A stretch of DNA of 62,967 nucleotides. Source: Desulfobacteraceae bacterium. GTDB taxonomy: Bacteria > Desulfobacterota > Desulfobacteria > Desulfobacterales > SG8-13. Both the position numbers and the translations under genes were made by a program. The notes below the pieces were generated by a model. That model ran no database searches. It saw nothing but the letters and a program-made list of their open reading frames with translations, and was not told the origin of the DNA. The DNA lies in the NCBI GenBank assembly GCA_029287875.1, contig JARFQH010000087.1, positions 1 through 62,967 of the forward strand, given 5' to 3'. Positions 1-10,600 of this stretch are shown here, one piece after another; position 1 is the first letter of the stretch; each line of letters opens with the position of its first letter.

Positions 1-120
1 TTTTTACTTCAGACTGAGTTGAAGCTCTATCTCTGCAATCATTATAGCCTTCCTTCTGATTCCACATCTCCGCTGCAGATATCTTAGCAACAATTTTGCG
101 AAACCTTTCGGAGGTTCACC

Positions 121-1998
121 ATGGGTGCTGAAGGGTTTAAACGAAAAATCACAGCGATCATGAGTTCCGACGTTGTCGGCTACAGTAAACTCATGGGTGA
201 TGATGAGGCAGCCACTGTTAAGACTCTGGAGGTTTATAAGAGCGTAATGTCTGCGCTCATTGATCAGCATCGTGGCAGGGTTATTGATTCCCCCGGTGAC
301 AACATGCTCTCCGAGTTCGCCAGTGTCGTGGATGCGGTGCAATGTGCCGTTGCGATTCAAAAAGAGTTGAATTCCAGAAATGCTGAATTACCGGAAAATC
401 GAAAAATGCGGTTTCGTATCGGCATTAACCTTGGTGATGTCATCCAGGAAGAGGATCGAATATACGGGGATGGCGTCAACATTGCCGCTAGGCTGGAGGC
501 GCTGGCTGACCCTGCTGGGATCTGTGTCTCTAAAACAGCCTTCGACCATATCGAGACCAAGTTGCCTCTGGGATATGAGTTTCTGGGTGAACAGGAGGTC
601 AAGAATATCGCAAAACCGGTAGGGGCTTATCGAGTGGTTATGGAGCCGAGGGTAACTGTTGCTGATGTAAAGGAAAAGGAAGAGGAAAAGGTAATTCCAT
701 TTTGGCGACGGAAAGCTTCAATCACCGGTGCACTCGCAGTACTTGCCATAATCATTGGTGTAACGGTTTGGCAGTTATATTTACGCCCTCCACCGATTGA
801 GCCTGCATTGATAGAGAAAATGCCGTTTGCCTTGCCTGACAAGCCGTCTATTGCGGTATTACCATTTGATAATCTAAGCAGCGACCCTGAGCAGGAATAT
901 TTCAGTGACGGCCTCACTGACGAGATTATCGCAGTACTTAGCAAGGTTCCGAAGCTATTTGTGATTGCTCGAAACTCGACATTCACGTACAAAGGTAAAC
1001 CCGTAAAGGTCCAGCAAGTTAGCGAGGAATTAGGTGTTCGATATGTTCTGGAGGGGAGTGTTAAAAAGGCCGGAGACAAGATAAGGATAACAGCCCAGTT
1101 GATTGATGCTCTTTCGGGGCATCACTTATGGGCCGAACAGTATGACCGAAAGCTGGACGATATATTTGCCGTTCAAGACGAGATCACAAAAAGTATCATA
1201 ACGGCCATGCAAGTAAAGCTGACTGTGGGCGAGCAAGCCCGATCTGCTGCAAGAGGCACAAATAACCTTGAGGCCTATCTAAAGTACTTGCAGGCAAATG
1301 AATATATTCAACAGGGAAATATTGAGAGTTACGCTTTGGCAAGGAAATTGGCGGAGCAAGCCATTGCCTTGGACCCGGAATATGCGGCGGCTTACGGAGT
1401 TCTATCTCGACTCCACATTGGTGATTTTTGGTTTGACGCGAGCAAATCCCAAGAACAGTCTTTGACTGAGGCCATAAAGTTGTTACAAAAAGCTATCGAT
1501 TTGGACGATAGTTATGCTGAAGCCCATAGTCTTTTAGGTTGGGTATTTTCACATAAAGGGCAGCATGACAAAGCCCTCGCCCAAGTTCAAAAAGCTGTAA
1601 CACTCGATCCCAATTCGGCTGAATCACATTTTAGACTGGCTAAGGTGCTTAATTTCTCGGACAGGAACGAAGCGGCCATTCTGGAATATAAGATAGCGAT
1701 AAGACAGAATCCTATCCCGCCGAGTATTTACTTTTGGAGTTTAGGATTGGCTTACGCCGAGACGGGGCAATACGATGAAGGAATTGCCTGGTGTGAAAAA
1801 GCGATTAATTGGGAGCCTGATTCTCTGTTCGCTCGTATAATGATGGCCGTGGTTTATAGTTGGTCAGGACGGGATGCGGAAGCTCGAGCTGAAGCCGCTG
1901 AATTGCTTAGGATAAATCCCAACTTTTCACTCGAAAGATTTGCTAAAAGGGCCACACCTAAGCTTGTTGATGCGCTACGGAAAGCGGGTCTGAAATGA
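121..1998 (+). CDS. Class III adenylate/guanylate cyclase with FlgO-like and TPR domains
   Basis: A membrane-anchored signalling protein of 625 residues. Residues 8-175 form a class III nucleotide cyclase domain, with the two metal-binding aspartates visible at D17 (SSDVVGYS) and D61 (SPGDNML) and the GDGVNIAARLEAL motif typical of this family. A single hydrophobic segment follows near residues 198-220. A TolB/FlgO-like domain (KPSIAVLPFDNLS) covers about 240-370, and TPR-like repeats run from about 385 to 610. This architecture is common in rhizobial and deltaproteobacterial cyclases; it probably makes cAMP in response to an envelope or protein-partner signal, but the signal is not visible. 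The ATG is supported by a GGAGG seven bases upstream. It is monocistronic and convergent with the antiporter gene. Confidence 0.9.
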   Translation: MGAEGFKRKITAIMSSDVVGYSKLMGDDEAATVKTLEVYKSVMSALIDQHRGRVIDSPGDNMLSEFASVVDAVQCAVAIQKELNSRNAELPENRKMRFRIGINLGDVIQEEDRIYGDGVNIAARLEALADPAGICVSKTAFDHIETKLPLGYEFLGEQEVKNIAKPVGAYRVVMEPRVTVADVKEKEEEKVIPFWRRKASITGALAVLAIIIGVTVWQLYLRPPPIEPALIEKMPFALPDKPSIAVLPFDNLSSDPEQEYFSDGLTDEIIAVLSKVPKLFVIARNSTFTYKGKPVKVQQVSEELGVRYVLEGSVKKAGDKIRITAQLIDALSGHHLWAEQYDRKLDDIFAVQDEITKSIITAMQVKLTVGEQARSAARGTNNLEAYLKYLQANEYIQQGNIESYALARKLAEQAIALDPEYAAAYGVLSRLHIGDFWFDASKSQEQSLTEAIKLLQKAIDLDDSYAEAHSLLGWVFSHKGQHDKALAQVQKAVTLDPNSAESHFRLAKVLNFSDRNEAAILEYKIAIRQNPIPPSIYFWSLGLAYAETGQYDEGIAWCEKAINWEPDSLFARIMMAVVYSWSGRDAEARAEAAELLRINPNFSLERFAKRATPKLVDALRKAGLK

Positions 1999-2115
1999 AG
2001 TTAACATAAAAATACTTCCTAAACAGTGCCCAAGCGGCCGGTGTTCAATCGTCGTTTTCGAATTCTCTCAAGGTAATCTCGGTAAAATATCTGTATCCAG
2101 CCACTGGTTACCGGA

Positions 2116-3600
2116 TCACCAGTCGTAGAGGATTTCCCAGTGGGATTGGAAGGAGGGGTCAATAAGACTGTAGCGGTAGGACATGGTTTTGCCGGAACCG
2201 GGCCCCTGGCTGCTGTCTTCTTTCCAGTACCGCAGAGAAACGGCTGGAACCAGATCCGCTATCGGTTTCTCACCCTGTGGATCGGCTGATTCCGGAAGCC
2301 AGGTTTCCTTCTCCTCGATCACCTTCCAGACCGTTCCGTAGCGTTTGCTGCGGACCCTTTCCCCTACGCGGGGCAGGTCCATTTTGCCCCGCAACTCTTT
2401 GAACCGGTAGGCTGAGCGCTCGCTGTGATCCAGTACTTTTTCACCGACGAGCATGATGCCGACGGCGCCGAGGGGAGCGGTGAGCAGAATCGAGAGGACC
2501 GCGACGGCCAGAATGACTTCTCCGGCCGGTATTCCGGCCGCCAGGGGTACGGCGCCGATGGCGGCCTGCACCGTGGCCTTGGGAATGTACGCTACGACGC
2601 AAAACAGTTTTTCCTTGACGGTCAACGGGGTGCCGATCAGCGACAGATAGGTGCCGATACTGCGAAAGACGAGTCCCGCAAGGATGACGGCGGTACCGGC
2701 CAGTCCGGCATCCCAGGCCACGTGAATGTTGACCTGGGCGCCTACCAGCACGAAAAGCAGCAGTTCGGCGAAGACCCACAATTTCTTTAATTTCTGAGAG
2801 ATCAGGTGGGCAATCGGTTCGGATTTTTCAAGGATTACGAAACCGATGGCCATCACCCCCAGTAGGCTCGCAACCGGGACCCATCTTTCGGTGACACTTT
2901 CCAGCCAGGTCAGAAATATGGCGACTCCAAGGACCACGATGGTGCGTTTGGGCGGCCGCCAGTCATACTTTTGGAAGAGTTTCAGCAAGACAAAGCCCGG
3001 CACCAGGCCCACTGCGATTCCCAGCACGATGCTCACGGGGATCTGGGCCAGTTTGGCCCAGATGTGGACATCGCCGACGCCGTACATTCCCAAAAAGATG
3101 GTGAACAGCACGATCACGAAAACATCGTCCACCGACGAGGCCCCCAGGACCAGCGTGGGGATGCCTTTACCGGTTCCCCGACCGCGGTCCATGAAATCGA
3201 TCATCAGCGGCACCACGACGGCCGGGGAAACGGCGCCCAGAACGGAACCGAGCAGCGCCGCATCCAAAAGGCTGATTCCCAGTAGGCGGGGTGCAACCCA
3301 CATCACGCCCAGGATTTCGAAAATCGCGGGTACCGCACTCATGAGCAGCGCCGCCCGCCCGACCCGGTTCAAGGTGTCGCGACGCAGTTCGAAACCGGCC
3401 CGCAGTAGGATAACGATCAGGGCGATCTTGCGAAAATCACCGGAAACCGCCATCGTGGCGGGTGAAATCAGGTTGAGGACATACGGTCCCACGAGTACGC
3501 CTACCAGCAGCATGCCGACCAGGCCGGGCAACTTCAGACGCCGGAACAGGTAGTCGCCGCCCAGGCCCAGAAGTATAATCAATGCGATGCTGAAAGCCAT
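2116..3600 (-). CDS. Cation:proton antiporter (CPA family)
   Basis: A 494-residue inner-membrane antiporter predicted to exchange Na+ or K+ for protons. The N-terminal 400 residues are almost entirely hydrophobic helices (about 12 segments), beginning MAFSIALIILLGLGGDYLF. The transport core carries an aspartate pair in SSVDDVFVIV, which resembles the ion-binding DD motif of electrogenic CPA members. The last ~90 residues are soluble. The frame stays open upstream to 3828, but the start at 3600 is chosen because GGAGGTGA lies nine bases before it and the upstream extension looks non-coding. It lies downstream of the marR gene on the same strand, so the two may be co-transcribed. Ion specificity cannot be read from sequence. 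Confidence 0.85.
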   Translation of the reverse strand: MAFSIALIILLGLGGDYLFRRLKLPGLVGMLLVGVLVGPYVLNLISPATMAVSGDFRKIALIVILLRAGFELRRDTLNRVGRAALLMSAVPAIFEILGVMWVAPRLLGISLLDAALLGSVLGAVSPAVVVPLMIDFMDRGRGTGKGIPTLVLGASSVDDVFVIVLFTIFLGMYGVGDVHIWAKLAQIPVSIVLGIAVGLVPGFVLLKLFQKYDWRPPKRTIVVLGVAIFLTWLESVTERWVPVASLLGVMAIGFVILEKSEPIAHLISQKLKKLWVFAELLLFVLVGAQVNIHVAWDAGLAGTAVILAGLVFRSIGTYLSLIGTPLTVKEKLFCVVAYIPKATVQAAIGAVPLAAGIPAGEVILAVAVLSILLTAPLGAVGIMLVGEKVLDHSERSAYRFKELRGKMDLPRVGERVRSKRYGTVWKVIEEKETWLPESADPQGEKPIADLVPAVSLRYWKEDSSQGPGSGKTMSYRYSLIDPSFQSHWEILYDW

Positions 3601-3727
3601 GTCGGCTTCACCTCCACTCACGAAAACGATTTCAACCCCGATGTGAAACTTAAAAGACGGTCGCCGACGGCTGCACTCGGCTATCTCCGATGTTTCGGCT
3701 CGGTTAGAATGCTTGTGGCCTTGTTCG

Positions 3728-4207
3728 TCATTCTTTGGGAGACGGCGTTTTATCCTGTTCCGCGGCGCTGGCAATCTGCAGCATGTCGGCGAGTTTGCCG
3801 ATTGCCCACAGGATTTTGTCGACTTCAAGGGGATCCATCAGGCGGATTTGTTCGATGAAATGATCCTGCAGGGCTTTGGGGGCCTGCTTGATAAAACGTT
3901 TTCCCTCGTCGGTGACCTCTACGTGAATCTGCCGTCGGTCCCGGCTTTGCCTGACGCGCCGCACCAGGTTGCGCTTCTCGAGACGGTCGACGATTCCGGT
4001 TACGGTCGAGTTGTTGAGATGCAGCGAACGGGTGAGTTCCCCTAGGGAGATCGATTTGTTGTCGCAGATTTCACGGAGGCAGACCAGCTGCGGCACCGTG
4101 ATGTTGTAGTTGTCCTGGATGAACTTGGAGTGAACGGAGAGTTCACGGGCGATGTGCCGCAGGCCACTGACGATTTTCGGGATGGGATCCACCTTATTCG
4201 CTCTCAA
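3728..4207 (-). CDS. MarR-family transcriptional regulator
   Basis: A 159-residue winged-helix regulator. The recognition region reads ISLGELTRSLHLNNSTVTG followed by the basic wing VRRVRQSRDRRQIHVEVTDEG, both typical of MarR proteins, and hydrophobic dimerisation helices flank it at both ends. The start is uncertain: the longest frame begins at a TTG (4207), and a GTG at 4192 is an alternative; neither has a strong ribosome-binding site. It is followed by the antiporter gene and is divergent from the KamA-family gene, whose promoter contains a perfect 8-bp inverted repeat. The regulator may therefore control both neighbours, which is inference from position. Confidence 0.88.
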   Translation of the reverse strand: MRANKVDPIPKIVSGLRHIARELSVHSKFIQDNYNITVPQLVCLREICDNKSISLGELTRSLHLNNSTVTGIVDRLEKRNLVRRVRQSRDRRQIHVEVTDEGKRFIKQAPKALQDHFIEQIRLMDPLEVDKILWAIGKLADMLQIASAAEQDKTPSPKE

Positions 4208-4611
4208 TTGTAAGCATGATTTTCTGAAAGGATGGCCGAACGGCCGAGTTCTCGATTAGTCGCCGTCGGTCCGCTATCGCCCTCATCTGCTTAGGGCTCG
4301 CTTAAAAATTACTTACAACATCTATTTTATGAATCGATGGACTTAGTTCCAACTCACTGGGTGATGACATAACTTCACAAAAAGTTCAATCGGTTAAATT
4401 ATTTTAAGGCCGCGGCTAAGAAATAATGACACAAAATTTCGCCTGATTTTGGTTCGTCTACAAGGCACATGCGCCGGCGCCTATCAGGATATGTGCCGGT
4501 GGATGTAAGGTGATAGACGGGTCAAAAGACAAGCAAGACGGGGAATTATCTCCTGCTGCGGTCCCTATAACCGGCGGACGTTTCAATGTCAGGAATCGGC
4601 CACGCCTGGGC
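4208..4611. other. Intergenic region between marR and the KamA-family gene
   Basis: About 400 bases between divergent genes. I see no protein-like frame, RNA gene or terminator here. It must hold the marR promoter, but no clear -35/-10 pair stands out. Confidence 0.5.
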
Positions 4612-4653
4612 TTGACAAATAAAGCCGGATCATATATTTTGCATACAAAATAT
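4612..4653 (+). promoter_or_regulatory. Sigma-70-like promoter with overlapping palindrome
   Basis: TTGACA at 4612-4617 is followed after 17 bases by TATTTT at 4635-4640 (or after 15 bases by TATATT). A perfect 8-bp inverted repeat, atattttg/caaaatat with a 4-base loop (4634-4653), sits over the -10 box. Its left half recurs as an 11-bp direct repeat tatattttgca at 4681-4691, just before the ribosome-binding site. A palindrome over the -10 is the usual layout for repression, and the divergent MarR protein is the obvious candidate. Confidence 0.6.
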
Positions 4654-4709
4654 TTCAACTGAAAATAATTTTTTGGCTCGTATATTTTGCAAAGAAAAGG
4701 ATATTGAGT

Positions 4710-6104
4710 ATGCCCGACACCCGGAAAATTGGAAAAGAAAAGTTTCGCCTTTACAACCGCAAAAATTTTCGGTCAATCGGCCAACTGACGTCAATACCTC
4801 GAGAAGTCACAAGAGGCATCGACATTGCGGCGGCCGTTTTTCCGTTTCGCGTCAACAACTACGTTGTGGATGAGTTGATCGACTGGCAAAAGGTCCCGGA
4901 TGATCCGATATTCCGGCTGACCTTTCCGCAACGCGGCATGCTGGAAAAAACGGACCGGGAAGGCATCGAACGGTTGTTCGCCGTCAACGCCCCACAGTCT
5001 GATATCAGACGGGCTGCCGAGCGCATCCAGATGAGGCTCAACCCCCATCCGGCCGGACAGTTGCAATTGAATGTGCCGGTCGAAAACGGTAAGGTGTACA
5101 ACGGGATGCAGCACAAGTACCGGGAGACCGTGCTTTATTTCCCCAGCCATGGTCAGAATTGTCATGCCTATTGCTCCTACTGTTTCCGCTGGGCGCAGTT
5201 TGCCGGCATCGATGGACTGAAGTTCATGAACAAGCGGCCGCAAGACCTGGCCGAATACCTCGACCGCCACCCGGAAGTGACGGACGTCCTTTACACCGGT
5301 GGGGATCCGCTCACCATGAGCACCCGGCTGATCCGGCGCTACGTCGCGCCACTGCTCGATCGAAAACGCGAGGGTCTGTCTACCATCCGCTTCGGCTCCA
5401 AGGCGCTGGCTTACTGGCCCTACCGCTTCCTCACCGACCGTGATGCGGACGACCTCTTGAGGCTCTTCGAGCAGATTGTCGCCGGAGGGCTGCACCTGGC
5501 CATAATGGCCCATTTCAGTCACCCACGCGAATTGGAAACACCGGCAGTCCAGGCGGCCATCAAGCGCATTATCGCTACCGGGGCTCAGATCCGCTGCCAG
5601 GCGCCGCTGGTTCGGCATGTAAACGACAAGCCGGAGATATGGAGCGACATGTGGCGAAAACAGGTCACCCTCGGCGCCGTGCCGTATTACATGTTCGTCC
5701 CGCGCGACACCGGTCCTCAGCATTATTTCGAGGTACCGCTGGGCGACGCATTTCGCATATTTTCCGAAGCCTACCGGAGCGTGTCCGGTCTCTGCCGAAC
5801 GGTGCGGGGGCCCTCCATGTCGGCGACGCCCGGAAAAGTGCTGATTGACGGCATTACAGACATCGGCGGGGAGCGGGTTTTCGCCCTCAAGTTCATTCAG
5901 GGGCGAGAGCCCGAATGGGTCAACCGCATTTTCTTTGCCCGCTATGACGAGACCGCTGTTTGGTTGGATGACCTGCGGCCGGCGTTCGGTGAGAAGCAGT
6001 TTTTCTTCAAGCCTGCCTTAAGGCTCTTGAAGTCCGTACATAGCGAACGGTTTTCTCAACGACAGAAAGTGGGCACCGAAGAAGCCGCCCTGGAGTGCGC
6101 CTGA
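4710..6104 (+). CDS. KamA-family radical SAM / PLP aminomutase
   Basis: A 464-residue member of the lysine 2,3-aminomutase (KamA) family, which moves an amino group from C2 to C3 of an amino acid using S-adenosylmethionine, a [4Fe-4S] cluster and PLP. The radical SAM cysteines are C151, C155 and C158 (CHAYCSYC), followed by the TGGDPL segment. The lysine in SATPGKVLIDG is a plausible PLP lysine, in place of the usual GGGGK motif. A TTG at 4704 would add two residues, but the ATG at 4710 has AAAGG nine bases upstream and is preferred. There is no adjacent acetyltransferase, so the classical ablAB beta-acetyl-lysine osmolyte pathway is not shown; the substrate could be lysine, glutamate or another amino acid. 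Confidence 0.87.
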   Translation: MPDTRKIGKEKFRLYNRKNFRSIGQLTSIPREVTRGIDIAAAVFPFRVNNYVVDELIDWQKVPDDPIFRLTFPQRGMLEKTDREGIERLFAVNAPQSDIRRAAERIQMRLNPHPAGQLQLNVPVENGKVYNGMQHKYRETVLYFPSHGQNCHAYCSYCFRWAQFAGIDGLKFMNKRPQDLAEYLDRHPEVTDVLYTGGDPLTMSTRLIRRYVAPLLDRKREGLSTIRFGSKALAYWPYRFLTDRDADDLLRLFEQIVAGGLHLAIMAHFSHPRELETPAVQAAIKRIIATGAQIRCQAPLVRHVNDKPEIWSDMWRKQVTLGAVPYYMFVPRDTGPQHYFEVPLGDAFRIFSEAYRSVSGLCRTVRGPSMSATPGKVLIDGITDIGGERVFALKFIQGREPEWVNRIFFARYDETAVWLDDLRPAFGEKQFFFKPALRLLKSVHSERFSQRQKVGTEEAALECA

Positions 6105-6154
6105 TGGCCCTGTAAGGTGCAATTACACTTTTAGTGCGGAAATAAAATTTCCAT

Positions 6155-7669
6155 TCACCGTGGCGACCCGAAGGACCTTGAGTGATCAGAATCCACCGCC
6201 ATTTCGCTCCCGGTTGATTCCTGAAATTTCCACCCACCGCCGAGGGCCTTGTAGAGTCGCACAAGGTTCGAGGTCACCGTCCCTTCGCTGCGGGCCAGTT
6301 CATCCTGAAGGGAGAGCAGGGAGCGCTGAGCGATCAAGACGTTGTTGAAATCAACCAAACCCGCTGCATACTGGTCCTGTGCCAGCAAGACCGCCCGCTG
6401 GGCGGCGGCAGCGGCCGCCTTCAACGATTCCCGCCGGAGCTGTTCCTGGGCGTAAGCCACCAGGGCATTTTCCACTTCTTCCAACGCCAGGAGGATCTTG
6501 GATCCATAGTCATTCAGTACCTGTTCCCGCAGAGCGGACTGGAATTCGATGCGCTGGCGGGCGGCCCCTGCGTCGAATACGTTCCAGAGTATGCTGGGAC
6601 CGATGAGCCACGCTCGGCTGGTTGAATTGAACAGGTCACCGGCTGAAAGGGATTCGAGTCCGATGGTACCCGTCAGAAAGAACTTGGGATAAAGATCGGC
6701 CGTGGCTAAACCGATTCGAGCCGTCTGCCCCGCCAGCAGTCGCTCGAAACGGCGCACGTCGGGCCGATGTAACAGGGTATCTGCGGGCACGCCCACGGCC
6801 ACTGTTAGAGGCGGCACGGGGATGGGCCGGGGTTCGACCAACTCCCGGTTGACCGCACCCGGCTGTTCTCCCAGCAGCACCGACAGGCGATTGTTGGCTG
6901 CCGCCAGGCCGGTCCTCAGGCTCGGAATTTGGGAGCGGGTGGCTTCGAGATTGGTCAACGCCTGCTGAACGGGCAATTCGTTGCTGAGACCGGCCTCGAA
7001 CCGCGAACTGGTGTATGCAAAGGTTTCCGCTTGGGCCGCGATATTGGCTTCGGCCACGGCAAACTGGGCCTGGAATGTGCGCACCTCCATGTAGTTGAGG
7101 GCGACTTCGGCCAAAAGGCTCACCAGAACGTCGTGGAGATTCTCCCAACTGGCTTCGAGGTCCGCCTCGGCCGCCTCCACCGAACGACGCACACCACCGA
7201 ACACGTCCAACTCCCAGCCGGCATCGAAGCCCACCGAATAGAGTTCGCTTTCGGTGCTGTCGCTGCTGCTTACGGTGTTGCGACTTTTAGTGGCCGATCC
7301 CGTTGCATCTATGATGGGGAACAATCTGGCGCGATTGATGCCTCTGAGGGCGCGTGCCTCGCGAACACGGGCCCGGGCGTTTTTTAGATCGAGATTTCCG
7401 CGAACAGCCCGTTCCATAAGACTTGAGAGAGTCGGGTCCTCGAGTGTCGACCACCACTGGGCCAGGGTCTGGGGATCAATGGCGGTGTTGGTCAGACCGT
7501 CCTGGAGTTCGGAGTACCAGGCTGAAGGGAGCTCGGTTTCGGGCTTGACATAATCGGGTCCCACGGCCGAACAGCCGCAGAGAGACAAGAGCGTGCAGGT
7601 TGCGCCCAGCACACGCAGGAGCCTCTGCAGCGTTCCGTCGGCGGACGGCATTCTTTTAATGGTTTTCAT
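6155..7669 (-). CDS. RND efflux outer-membrane lipoprotein (OprM/NodT family)
   Basis: The outer-membrane channel of the tripartite pump, 504 residues. A lipoprotein signal peptide ends in SLCGC, so the acylated cysteine is probably the one at the start of CSAVGPDYVKPE, a hallmark N-terminus of this family. Two repeated outer-membrane-efflux domains follow, with the conserved GRPD-type segment TLLHRPDVRRFE and long alpha-helical hairpins. It begins 18 bases after the stop of the RND pump gene, making it the third gene of the operon. It ends convergently, about 50 bases from the KamA-family gene. Confidence 0.95.
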   Translation of the reverse strand: MKTIKRMPSADGTLQRLLRVLGATCTLLSLCGCSAVGPDYVKPETELPSAWYSELQDGLTNTAIDPQTLAQWWSTLEDPTLSSLMERAVRGNLDLKNARARVREARALRGINRARLFPIIDATGSATKSRNTVSSSDSTESELYSVGFDAGWELDVFGGVRRSVEAAEADLEASWENLHDVLVSLLAEVALNYMEVRTFQAQFAVAEANIAAQAETFAYTSSRFEAGLSNELPVQQALTNLEATRSQIPSLRTGLAAANNRLSVLLGEQPGAVNRELVEPRPIPVPPLTVAVGVPADTLLHRPDVRRFERLLAGQTARIGLATADLYPKFFLTGTIGLESLSAGDLFNSTSRAWLIGPSILWNVFDAGAARQRIEFQSALREQVLNDYGSKILLALEEVENALVAYAQEQLRRESLKAAAAAAQRAVLLAQDQYAAGLVDFNNVLIAQRSLLSLQDELARSEGTVTSNLVRLYKALGGGWKFQESTGSEMAVDSDHSRSFGSPR

Positions 7670-7687
7670 ATCGTTTTCTCTTGGGCA

Positions 7688-10600
7688 CTAACTTGTCTTC
7701 GCTTGTTCGCGCCGCCGCTTCCGCCGGGCATAAACTTTTTCCCGCGAAGTCTGGAAGGCGGCATAGAGCGCCGGAATCAGAAAGATACCGACCAGGGTTG
7801 CCGCCAGCATGCCGCTGAACACCGTGGTTCCGATGGCCCGCCGGCTGTTGGCGCCGGCGCCTGAGGCAATCACCAGGGGGAGCACCCCCAGGATGAATGA
7901 AAAGGCGGTCATCAATACAGCCCTGAAACGAATTCGAGCGCCGGCTACCGCGGCGTCGGCAATGGACAGCCCTTCTTCGCGCTGTGTTTTAGCAAACTCC
8001 ACGATAAGAATGGCGTTCTTGCTCGCCAGACCGACCAACAGCACCAGGCCGATCTGGGCGTAAATACTGAGGTCCAGATCACCGATCCACAGGCCGATCA
8101 GGGCTCCTGCGGCCGCCACCGAAATCGATATGATGACCGGCAGTGGGATGGTCCAACTCTCGTATTGACCGACCAGAAAAAGGTAGCCGAACAGCAGGGC
8201 CAGGGCCAACAGAACAGGGGCCTGGCCACTGCTCTTCTGTTCCTGAAAGGAAAGCCCCGACCATTCGTAGCCATACCCGTCGGGTAGGGTTTTAGCCGCT
8301 ATTTGTGCCATCGTTGCAATGGCATCACCCGAGCTGAATCCGGTATTGGCCTCGCCATTGACTTGGGCGGCGGCGAACTGGTTGTAGCGGGTCACCAATT
8401 GGGGTGCCAGTACCGTAGAGATGGAGGCCAAGCTGCTCATCGGCACCATTTTGCCCTCGTCACTGCGCACGTGGAGCTTTCTGATATCATCAACTGCATT
8501 ACGGTAGGGCGCGTCGGCTTGAACCTTGACCTGGAAGACCCGGCTGTAAAGGTTGAAGTCATTGACAAAGCGTGAGCCGAGCTGGGCCTGGAGGGTCGAA
8601 AAAACGCGGCTGACCGGTACGTTGAGGGATTCGGCCTTGGTGCGGTCGAGGTTGAGGAATAGTTGCGGCACGTCGGCCGAATACGTGCTGAACACCGCCC
8701 GGAGAGTCGGGTCCTGGTTGGCGGCCACCACAAGGGCGCGGGTTACGGCGGAAAGCTCCTGGGGGCTCTTGTTTCCCAGGGCCTGCAGACGGAAATCGAA
8801 CCCGCCCGTATTGCCCAGGCCCCGGATGGCCGGCGGACTGAACGCGAAGATGTTGGCCGCCGGGATCGAGGCCAACTCACGGCGCACTCGGCCCAAGAGG
8901 CCCTTGAGCTGCAGATCGGGGGTGTTGCGTTCATCCCAGGGGTCAAGCACGACGACACCCAGGCCGACGTTTTCACTGGCTCCGCTTATAATGCTGAAAC
9001 CGCTGACGGCAATCACATCCGCTACGCCGGGGGTTTTCTTGAGGCGTTCGGAAACCTGTTGCATCACCGTGTTGGTGCGCGCCAGGGCCGATGCTTCGGG
9101 CAGCTGGACATTGATAAAGAAGACACCCTGGTCCTCACTGGGCAGGAAACTGGTCGGGCGGTTGACGAACAGGAAATAGGCGGCACCGAATATCAGGATG
9201 AAGATCCCCAGAACCACCACCATCCGCCGCAACAGCCAGGTCGACGCGGTCACATAGACGTTGCGTGAGGCATTCAATGCCCGCCTGAACCAGACCAGCG
9301 GTCCCCGCCGGATGGCAGCCGGCCGGCGCAATAGGGTCGCGCACAGGGCCGGACTCAGGCTCAGTGCGTTGAGAGCCGACAGCACAACTGCAGTGGAAAG
9401 TGTCACGGCGAACTGTTTATACAGCTCGCCGGTGATGCCGGGAAGAAATCCCACCGGAACGAAAACGGCCAGAAGGACCAGGGTGGTGGCGATGATCGGT
9501 CCGATCACCTGATTCATGGCCTTGATCGCGGCGTCCTTGGGGTCGAGATCCTCCTCTTCCATGATCCGCTGAACGTTTTCCACCACCACGATGGCGTCGT
9601 CCACTACCAGGCCGATCGCCAGGATAAGTGCGAACAGGGTGATGGTGTTTGCGCTGAAGCCCAGGGCCAGGAGCACCGCGAAAGTGCCGATCAGCGACAC
9701 CGGGATTGTCAGGGTCGGAATCAGGGTCGCCCGCCAATCCTGTAAAAAGAGATAGGTAACCCCCACAACCAGGCAAAAAGTGATAAAGAGCGTCAGTACG
9801 ATTTCCTGGATCGCGGACCGGACGAACTTGGTCGTGTCGTAGACCATCCGGTACTGAATACCCTCGGGGAAACGTTTGGATAGTCGTTTGACTTCGTCAG
9901 CTACCGCCTGCACGGTTTCCAACGCGTTGGCACCGGAGGTCCGGTAAATGGCCATGTTGACTGCCGGGGAACCGTTCAGAGTCGATCTGGAGGAGTAGGA
10001 CTGAGCGCCCAGCTCGACCCGTGCAATGTCCCCTACCCGCACCAGACCCCCCTGCGGATTGGTACGAATGATGATGTTTTTGAAATCTTCGGCTTCATTG
10101 AGACGGCCCTTGGCGCGCAGCGTGTACTGGATTTGCTGCGAATCGCTGCCGGGTGCCGTGCCGATGGAGCCGGTGGCTGCCTGGGCGTTCTGCTCTCGAA
10201 TGGCGGTGACCACGTCATCAGCCGTCAGGGCCAGAGCGGTCAGCCGCTCGGGATCCATCCAGATCCGCATGCTGTAATCCAGGGCGCCGAAAATATAGGC
10301 TTCGCTGACTCCCTTGATGCGCGTCACCGCATCTTTGACATTGATGCTAATGTAATTGCTGAGAAAAAGGGCGTCGCGTGCGCCCTCGGGGGCGAAAAAA
10401 CTGATGACCGTCAGGAAGTCGGAGGAGCGCGTGCGCACCGACACTCCCTGCTCGACGACTTCGGTGGGCAGCTTGGGAACAGCCTGTTGGACGCGATTTT
10501 GGACATTGACCTGGGCGATGTCGGGGTCGGTGCCGACCTCGAAGGTGACGCTCAGGCTGTAACTGCCGTTGTCTGAGCAGGTTGAGGACATGTAGAGCAT

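Noticed and set aside
2846..3553. A 235-codon plus-strand frame opposite the antiporter
   Set aside because: It is antisense to conserved antiporter sequence, has no ribosome-binding site and its product is Ser/Thr/Arg-rich without domains.
3601..3828. N-terminal 76-residue extension of the antiporter
   Set aside because: Low-complexity charged sequence overlapping the end of marR; the start at 3600 has a good ribosome-binding site.
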